From positions 62,001 through 126,000 of the forward strand of contig NZ_JARRAB010000003.1 in NCBI RefSeq assembly GCF_030376615.1: a stretch of 64,000 bases of DNA, in the 5' to 3' direction. The position numbers and the translations under genes are program-made. Under the pieces are notes generated by a model. That model made no database searches. It was given only the letters and a program-made list of their open reading frames with translations, and was not told where the DNA came from. The DNA is from Pseudomonas sp. sp1636. Its GTDB lineage: Bacteria; Pseudomonadota; Gammaproteobacteria; Pseudomonadales; Pseudomonadaceae. Positions 55,713 to 64,000 of this stretch are shown one piece after another; position 1 is the stretch's first letter; each line of letters starts with the position of its first letter.

Positions 55713-55871
55713 TCAGGCGACCAGAAGGACTGAAGCCTCCCAGTTTTGCTGGGAGGCTTCGCGGCGGTAACTGCCTTTGCCTTTGCCGGGCTTTTCCTGA
55801 CGACAGCGGAACAGCGGCTGGGCGATCAGGGATTTGGCCTTGTTCGGCCGTGCTTTGCGGTTTTTGGCCAT
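55713..55871 (-). CDS. arfA: Alternative ribosome-rescue factor ArfA
   Basis: A 52-aa ORF, too short for most gene callers. The protein begins MAKNRKARPNKAKSLIAQPLF and carries the ArfA core PLFRCRQEKPGKGKGSYRRE with a later NWEAS. In E. coli ArfA recruits RF2 to stalled ribosomes when tmRNA fails. GAGG sits 7 nt before the ATG. The 3' coding end (codons 38-47) is a perfect hairpin, as in known arfA genes whose mRNA is cut or terminated inside the frame. Distance to holA is 118 bp, to the mltB-like gene 72 bp. Confidence 0.9.
   Translation of the reverse strand: MAKNRKARPNKAKSLIAQPLFRCRQEKPGKGKGSYRREASQQNWEASVLLVA
55732..55760 (-). promoter_or_regulatory. Perfect 12-bp hairpin inside arfA
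   Basis: On the - strand GAAGCCTCCCAG (55760-55749) pairs exactly with CTGGGAGGCTTC (55743-55732), loop CAAAA. It covers codons 38-47 and lies before the stop at 55715-55713. Only short T-runs follow, so RNase III cleavage is a better guess than intrinsic termination. Confidence 0.85.
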
Positions 55872-55989
55872 GCTCCATCCTCATTGGCGGCCCGCGACGC
55901 GCGGGTGCGTGAATGATGATCCGCTGGTTAAAAAATGTCCAGTCGGCAAGTTGGGCTTACCGACCCGCATTCGGGCTTATGCCGGGCGG

Positions 55990-57036
55990 TTACCAGGCAG
56001 GCTCGCTGGCCAGATCCAGGCGTTGCCCGCACAGGGCCAGGGTCAACAGGCGCAAGCCGCTCCAGGGGTCGCCCGCGGCTTGGCCCTTGATCTGCGCGTC
56101 GATGCGCTGAGCGTCCTGCAGCAGCGCGGCCCAGCGTGTGGCCGAAAGGCGTTGCAGGGCTTTGCTGACCAGGGGGCGGCGCTTGTCCCAGACCGGCGGG
56201 CGCGCCGAGCTGAAGGCCTTGTCCAGCGGCATGCCCTGGGCGTATTGCTGGGCGATGGTGGCGAGCAGGCGGATCTCGCGGGCCAGCGCCCAGAGAACCA
56301 CCGGCGGCTCGACCCCTTCGCCGCGCAGCCCTTCGAGGATGCGCAAGGCATGCGCGGCCTCGCCGTTGAGCGCGGCATCGATCAGGCCGAACACGTCGAA
56401 GCGCGCGCTGTCGGCCACCGCGGCGTGCACCGTGCTGGCCTCGATCTGCCCGCCTGCGGCGAGCAGCTTGAGCTTCTCGATTTCCTGGGCGGCGGCCAGC
56501 AGGTTGCCTTCCACCCGCACGGCGATCATTTCCACGGCTTCCTGGCTGGCACTCAGGCCGGCCTGGGCCAGGCGCTGGCGAATCCATTGCGGCAACTGCT
56601 GAGCATCCACCGGCCAGATCTGCACGAACTGACACTGCGGGCCGTCGATCAGGGCCTTGGCCCACTTGGTCTTCTGTGCGCTGCCGTCGAGTTTCGGCAG
56701 GCTGATCAGCAGCACGGTGTCTTCCGCTGGACGCGCCAGGTATTCGAGCAGGGCGGCCGCGCCCTTGTCGCCCGGCTTGCCGGAGGGCAGGCGCAGTTCC
56801 AGCAGGCGCTTGTCGGCGAACAGCGAGAGGCTGGCGCCGGCCTGCAGCAGGGTGCCCCAATCGAAACTGGCGTCGGCGTTGAATACCTGGCGTTCGCTGA
56901 ACGCCTGCTGGCGGGTGGCGGCACGAATCGCGTCGCAGGCCTCCTGGCACAGCAGCGGTTCGTCGCCACTGACCACATACACCGCCGCCAGGTTGCCCTG
57001 GAGGTGTTTGCCGAGTTGTGCGGGGTTGAGTTTCAT
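55990..57036 (-). CDS. holA: DNA polymerase III delta subunit
   Basis: Clamp-loader subunit that opens the beta sliding clamp. The 348-aa protein has N-terminal MKLNPAQLGKHLQGNLAAVYVVSGDEPLL and the conserved clamp-binding core WGTLLQAGASLSLFADKRLLELRLPSGKPG (in pieces), then an alpha-helical collar domain. It follows lptE by 42 bp. The leuS-lptE-holA order is common in gammaproteobacteria. Confidence 0.96.
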   Translation of the reverse strand: MKLNPAQLGKHLQGNLAAVYVVSGDEPLLCQEACDAIRAATRQQAFSERQVFNADASFDWGTLLQAGASLSLFADKRLLELRLPSGKPGDKGAAALLEYLARPAEDTVLLISLPKLDGSAQKTKWAKALIDGPQCQFVQIWPVDAQQLPQWIRQRLAQAGLSASQEAVEMIAVRVEGNLLAAAQEIEKLKLLAAGGQIEASTVHAAVADSARFDVFGLIDAALNGEAAHALRILEGLRGEGVEPPVVLWALAREIRLLATIAQQYAQGMPLDKAFSSARPPVWDKRRPLVSKALQRLSATRWAALLQDAQRIDAQIKGQAAGDPWSGLRLLTLALCGQRLDLASEPAW

Positions 57037-57078
57037 CAGGCGCTAACAGGCGGGGCCGCGGCGGCGACCCCGACAGGT

Positions 57079-57690
57079 CTATTGGCTGGGTGTCGGCAGT
57101 TGCACGGGCGACTGCTGCGGTTGCGCGGCTTCACGCTGGCGGGCGGCCTCCAGGGCATCGGCTTCGGCCTTGGCCTTGGCGGTGGCGGTCTGTTGCAGCT
57201 GGTCGAGCTGGGCCGATGTGACCAGGCGCAGACGCTGGACCAGTTGTTGGATCAGTTCGCGGCGCATTTCGCTGCGCAGCTGGGCCGCTTCCTGATCGGA
57301 GCCGACCAGGTTGTTACCGTCCTGGGCGTAGACGTTCTGCACTTCCAGCTGGTTGCTGGTCAGCAGCAGGTTCTGGGCGCCGCGAATCTCGTAATCGAGG
57401 GTCGTGGTCAGTTCGTATTCGGCGCTGCGTGCCGAGCTGGTGTAGCTGGCGGTGCGCTGGCTTTCCTGCTCGTTGCTCAGCACCAGGCGATAGGCGGCGC
57501 CCGGGTGGACGCGCACGCCGTTGTCTTGCAGCACTTCGCGCACCTGCTTGAGCGTATCGCCGTAGGCGTTGCGCGCGCTGACGTCGAGCTCCTTGAGGGC
57601 GAACTCGACGCCGCCGGTGCCGCGCAGCTGGAAGCCGCAGGCGCCGAGCAGCGCGGCGAGGCCGATTACCAACAGATTCCGTTTCATCAT
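57079..57690 (-). CDS. lptE: LPS-assembly lipoprotein LptE
   Basis: Plugs and assembles the LptD barrel that places lipopolysaccharide in the outer membrane. The 203-aa protein has a lipobox (LLGAC, Cys near 18) and the LptE start GFQLRGTGG, with a proline/glutamine-rich tail ([15 protein letters not shown]). Two ATGs in a row (57690, 57687); AAGGGG precedes the first. Sixty bp after leuS. Confidence 0.95.
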   Translation of the reverse strand: MMKRNLLVIGLAALLGACGFQLRGTGGVEFALKELDVSARNAYGDTLKQVREVLQDNGVRVHPGAAYRLVLSNEQESQRTASYTSSARSAEYELTTTLDYEIRGAQNLLLTSNQLEVQNVYAQDGNNLVGSDQEAAQLRSEMRRELIQQLVQRLRLVTSAQLDQLQQTATAKAKAEADALEAARQREAAQPQQSPVQLPTPSQ

Positions 57691-57749
57691 CTTTGCTATC
57701 CCCTTGGCGAACCGCTCGACGCGCCGCTTGGCGGCCGCGTCGAGCTTTG

Positions 57750-61005
<3,256 letters not shown>

Positions 61006-61031
61006 GCTACTGGGCGCTAGGGAGGTGCCCA

Positions 61032-61799
61032 ATGCCGATTCGCTACATCGTCAAACAACTGCTGATGCCGCCGGGTGTGTTACTGCTCGTGTTGCTGGCC
61101 GCCTGGTGGCTGCGCAAGCGTTTCCCGCGGTTGGCTGCCGGCTGTTTCGGCTTGGCGTTCGGCGGGTTGTGGTTGATGAGTCTGCCGGTCGCGGTGCAAT
61201 GGTCGGCGCGCCTGCTGGAGCGTGAGCCCGCGCTGGCCGAGGCGCGCTGGGCCGATCTGGCGCAGCAGGCCGATGCGATTGTCGTGCTCGGCGCTGGGCG
61301 CGAACAGGGTGATCCGGCCTGGTCTGGCGATCAACCCAGCTCGATGGCGCTGGAGCGCTTGCGCTACGCCGCGCGCCTGGCCAAGGCCTCGGGCGTGCCG
61401 CTGGCGACCAGTGGCGGCCTGCATTATGGTCAGCCGCCCAGCGAGGCGGCCTTGATGGCGCAGGTGCTGGCGCGTGATTACGGCATGCCGGTGCGCTGGC
61501 AGGAGGAGGCGAGTCGCACGACTTGGGAAAACGCGACCCTCAGCGCCGGGTTGCTGCACGAGGACGGGGTCAGGCGGGTGCTGCTGGTCACCCAGGCCTG
61601 GCACATGCCCAGGGCGCGCTGGTGTTTCGAGCAGGCGGGCTTTCAGGTGTTGAGCGCGCCGGTGGGGTTTCTCGGCGTAGCCCATGGCCGCCCGGCAGGT
61701 GGCTGGTTGCCGGAAAGCAAGGCGTTGTGGCAGAGCAGCCTGTTGCTCAATGAGGCGTTGGGGCTGCTGCTCTATCCGTTGGCCTACGGCCAGCCGTAA
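61032..61799 (+). CDS. YdcF/ElyC-like membrane protein, DUF218
   Basis: A 255-aa protein with two N-terminal membrane helices and a DUF218 domain: AIVVLGAGREQGDPAW, ATSGGLHYGQPPSEAALMAQVL, EEASRTTWENATLS, LLVTQAWHMPRARWCFEQAGF. The family includes ElyC, linked to envelope integrity and undecaprenyl-phosphate economy, which fits the murein-rich surroundings. GGAGGTG precedes ATG 61032. Confidence 0.92.
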   Translation: MPIRYIVKQLLMPPGVLLLVLLAAWWLRKRFPRLAAGCFGLAFGGLWLMSLPVAVQWSARLLEREPALAEARWADLAQQADAIVVLGAGREQGDPAWSGDQPSSMALERLRYAARLAKASGVPLATSGGLHYGQPPSEAALMAQVLARDYGMPVRWQEEASRTTWENATLSAGLLHEDGVRRVLLVTQAWHMPRARWCFEQAGFQVLSAPVGFLGVAHGRPAGGWLPESKALWQSSLLLNEALGLLLYPLAYGQP

Positions 61800-61811
61800 A
61801 GCTCAGTCGGT

Positions 61812-61879
61812 AGCCCGGATAAGCGCAGCGCAATCCGGGGTCGCCGCGACCCCGGATTGCGCCAAGGCTTATCCGGGCT
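61812..61879. repeat. Long inverted repeat between convergent genes
   Basis: Outer arms AGCCCGGAT (61812-61820) and ATCCGGGCT (61871-61879); inner arms GCAATCCGGGGTCG and CGACCCCGGATTGC flank CCG. The whole 68-bp element folds into an imperfect hairpin. The motif CCCGGATAAGCGCAGCGCAATCC is a recurrent Pseudomonas intergenic repeat (from memory). It may end the YdcF-like transcript. Confidence 0.8.
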
Positions 61880-61955
61880 GCGTAGGGCAGGCCTTGTCCA
61901 CGGGCTTGACTGTGCCCACGCGGAGCATGGCTACGATCAAGCCTGCCGCTGTCTC

Positions 61956-63476
61956 CTACAGCGTTCTGGCCATGCGCCCGGCCAGCAACGCCCAGGCCAA
62001 TAGCAGGGCGCAGAGGATCAGCAGCGGCCAGCCGCGCCAATGCAGATAAGGCGTCAGTTGTTGCATGGGCACCACCTCGCCATAGAGCACGCCCTGTTCG
62101 AACTGGGGCAGTTGCTCGCTGATCCTGCCGAAGGGGTCGATCAGTGCGGTCATGCCGTTGTTGGTCGCGCGGATCATCCAGCGTCCGGCTTCGAGGGCGC
62201 GCATCTGGGCCATCTGCAGGTGCTGCAGCGGGCCGATCGAACTGCCGAACCAGGCGTCGTTGCTCACCGTCAGCAACAGTTCGCTCTGCGCGGCGAGCCC
62301 GGCGGCAAACTCCGGGTAGACCACTTCGTAGCAGATGAAGGTGGCGATCTTGTAGCCTTTGGCCTGCAGCAGCGGCTGCTCGGCCGCGCCACGGGCGAAG
62401 TCCGACATCGGCAGGTTGAAGAAGGCGATCAGCCCGCGCAGCAGTTCCTGCAGCGGCACGTATTCGCCGAAGGGCACCAGTTTCTGCTTGAGGTAGTCGC
62501 CGCTGCCCTGGCCGAGCACGCTGACGGCGTTGTAGTAGCGCAGCTCGCCACGCTCGTTGGCCTGGCGGATCGGTACGCCGGTGAGCAGTGCGGCCTGGCG
62601 GTCGTTGGCGAAGCGCGCCATAACGCTGAGGTAGCCGGCGGCCTGCTCCTTGAGCAGCGGCACCGCGGTCTCCGGCCAGACGATCAGATCCACCGGTTGG
62701 GCGCTGAAGCTCAGGTCGCGGTACAGCGCCAGTTGGGCGTTGAGCTGGGCCGGATCCCACTTCAGATTCTGCTCCACATTGCCTTGCATGGCGGCGACCC
62801 TGAGCGGTGCGCCGGCCGGGGCGGTCCAGGCGTGGCCTTTGAGGGCGGTGCCGGCGATCCAGGGCGCGATCAGCAGCACCAGGGCGGTGGCGAGAAAGGC
62901 TGCGCGCGCGCGCAGTTGCGCCAGGTTGACCAGCAGTGCCGCGCTCAAGGCCAGGACGAAGGACAGCAGCCATACCCCGCCGACGGGGGCGAGCCCGGCC
63001 AATGGGCCGTCGAGTTGGCTGTAGCCGGCGTAGAGCCAGGGGAAACCGGTGAGGAACCAGCTACGGAAGGCTTCCTGGGCCAGCCACAGGGCGGCGAAGG
63101 CCAGGGCGTCGGCCAGTGGCGCTTCGCTGCGGCGTAGCCAGCGTGCCCAGAGCCAGGCGGCCAGGGCTAGCAGCAGGCCCAGGCCGGCGACGAAGCCAAG
63201 GGTGAGGAAGGCGGCCAGGGCCGGCGAGGCGGCGCCGTAGTCGTGGATGCTGACGTAGACCCAGCTGGTTCCGGCGGCGAACAGGCCGAAGCCGTAGTAC
63301 CAGCCGCGCCACGCCGCCTGGCGTGGGTTCAGGTCGCGCAGGCCGAGATAAAACAGGGCAATCGAGAGCAGTGCCAGCGGCCACAGGTCGAAGGGGGCGA
63401 GCGCCAGCGGGGTGATGGCCCCGGCCAGTAGGGCGATCAGGTTGCCGGGCCAGCCGGGACGAGTTATCCAGTGCAT
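61956..63476 (-). CDS. lnt: Apolipoprotein N-acyltransferase
   Basis: Adds the third acyl chain to lipoproteins at the inner membrane. The 506-aa protein has several N-terminal helices and a nitrilase-like periplasmic domain with catalytic residues visible as Glu in VWPETAVP, Lys in QKLVPFGEYVP and Cys in TFICYEVVYPE. ATG 63476 (MHWITRPGWPGN) has AAGGAT upstream; the frame is open to 63509. The many lipoproteins encoded here are its substrates. Confidence 0.97.
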   Translation of the reverse strand: MHWITRPGWPGNLIALLAGAITPLALAPFDLWPLALLSIALFYLGLRDLNPRQAAWRGWYYGFGLFAAGTSWVYVSIHDYGAASPALAAFLTLGFVAGLGLLLALAAWLWARWLRRSEAPLADALAFAALWLAQEAFRSWFLTGFPWLYAGYSQLDGPLAGLAPVGGVWLLSFVLALSAALLVNLAQLRARAAFLATALVLLIAPWIAGTALKGHAWTAPAGAPLRVAAMQGNVEQNLKWDPAQLNAQLALYRDLSFSAQPVDLIVWPETAVPLLKEQAAGYLSVMARFANDRQAALLTGVPIRQANERGELRYYNAVSVLGQGSGDYLKQKLVPFGEYVPLQELLRGLIAFFNLPMSDFARGAAEQPLLQAKGYKIATFICYEVVYPEFAAGLAAQSELLLTVSNDAWFGSSIGPLQHLQMAQMRALEAGRWMIRATNNGMTALIDPFGRISEQLPQFEQGVLYGEVVPMQQLTPYLHWRGWPLLILCALLLAWALLAGRMARTL

Positions 63477-63550
63477 TGCATGCAGATCCTTGGATTGGGG
63501 GTGGCGCAAGGGTAGAGCGGAATGCGGAAGGGGGGAAGGTTTGTCGGGGG

Positions 63551-63602
63551 GATGAGGGATTGGGTAGGAGGCCGCCTGCTCCCCGGCGTCTCCTCCCTCA
63601 TC
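63551..63602. repeat. Inverted repeat in the corC-lnt spacer
   Basis: GATGAGGGA (63551-63559) pairs with TCCCTCATC (63594-63602); AGGAG and CTCCT inside add further pairing. It lies between the corC stop and the lnt start on the - strand, 20 bp after corC. Confidence 0.65.
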
Positions 63603-63621
63603 TCCGCGGTCAGGCCGCGCT

Positions 63622-64000
<379 letters not shown>

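Noticed and set aside
55669-55884. 71-codon - strand frame overlapping arfA
   Set aside because: It is in another frame; the ArfA frame has family motifs and a ribosome-binding site, this one does not.

Overview
The window reads as a chromosomal segment of a high-GC gammaproteobacterium of the genus Pseudomonas. The evidence is protein family content (ThiL, PgpA, RibA, Dxs, Mpl, the MreB-linked elongasome operon, LipB/LipA, HolA/LptE/LeuS, Lnt/CorC) and a gene order that runs colinear, as I remember it, with P. aeruginosa PAO1 from thiL (about PA4051) down to corC (about PA3983). I cannot name the species. No rRNA, tRNA, CRISPR array, intact insertion sequence or prophage was seen. Nearly all genes are intact; the only cut gene is corC at the right edge.

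Layout. 0-4.3 kb: thiL-pgpA, a secreted binding protein, a retropepsin-like protease, ribA and a membrane protein. 4.3-6.5 kb: btuB behind a cobalamin riboswitch. 6.6-10.7 kb: xseB-ispA-dxs (isoprenoid precursors) and a TauE/SafE permease. 11-19 kb: a radical SAM protein, a hemerythrin-GGDEF-EAL protein, ppa, an MtfA-like peptidase, an acetyltransferase, mpl, ubiX and a YceK-like lipoprotein. 19-34.6 kb is the most accessory-looking block: a repeat-rich spacer, a DCC protein, an MBL hydrolase, an acyl-CoA dehydrogenase, a permease, an acyl-CoA ligase, a divergent FixL/FixJ-type two-component pair (likely BfiS/BfiR) and two large membrane GGDEF-EAL proteins. 34.7-42.8 kb: a methyltransferase, an NAD-binding protein, a MORN-repeat caspase-like lipoprotein, a MaoC hydratase, LrgA/LrgB-like proteins, a LON-domain protein, a DedA-PAP2 fusion and a 3-methyladenine glycosylase. 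42.9-53.1 kb: a run of + strand genes, proA-nadD-rsfS-rlmH-mrdA-rodA-mltB-rlpA-dacC-ybeD-lipB, which joins lateral-wall synthesis with ribosome factors and lipoylation. 53.1-64 kb: lipA, a second MltB-type transglycosylase, arfA, holA, lptE, leuS, a YbeL-like protein, a YdcF-like protein, lnt and corC.

How it works together. Peptidoglycan runs through the right half: precursor recycling (Mpl), glycan polymerisation and crosslinking (RodA, PBP2), trimming (DacC) and cleavage (two MltB-like enzymes, RlpA). Envelope biogenesis continues with LptE and Lnt. The 19-35 kb block couples a carboxylate/acyl-CoA pathway to a biofilm-type two-component system and, directly downstream, to cyclic-di-GMP turnover; a third c-di-GMP protein with a di-iron hemerythrin sensor lies at 12-14 kb.

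The main sequence-level discoveries are a B12 riboswitch whose last hairpin contains the btuB Shine-Dalgarno, and a 52-codon arfA whose 3' coding end is a perfect 12-bp hairpin. Others are a MORN/C13-peptidase lipoprotein, a very AT-rich imperfect palindrome in the ligase/sensor-kinase divergent promoter, and a nine-A tract in rlpA. I found no strong evidence of a wholly new multi-gene system; the best candidates are listed as findings.
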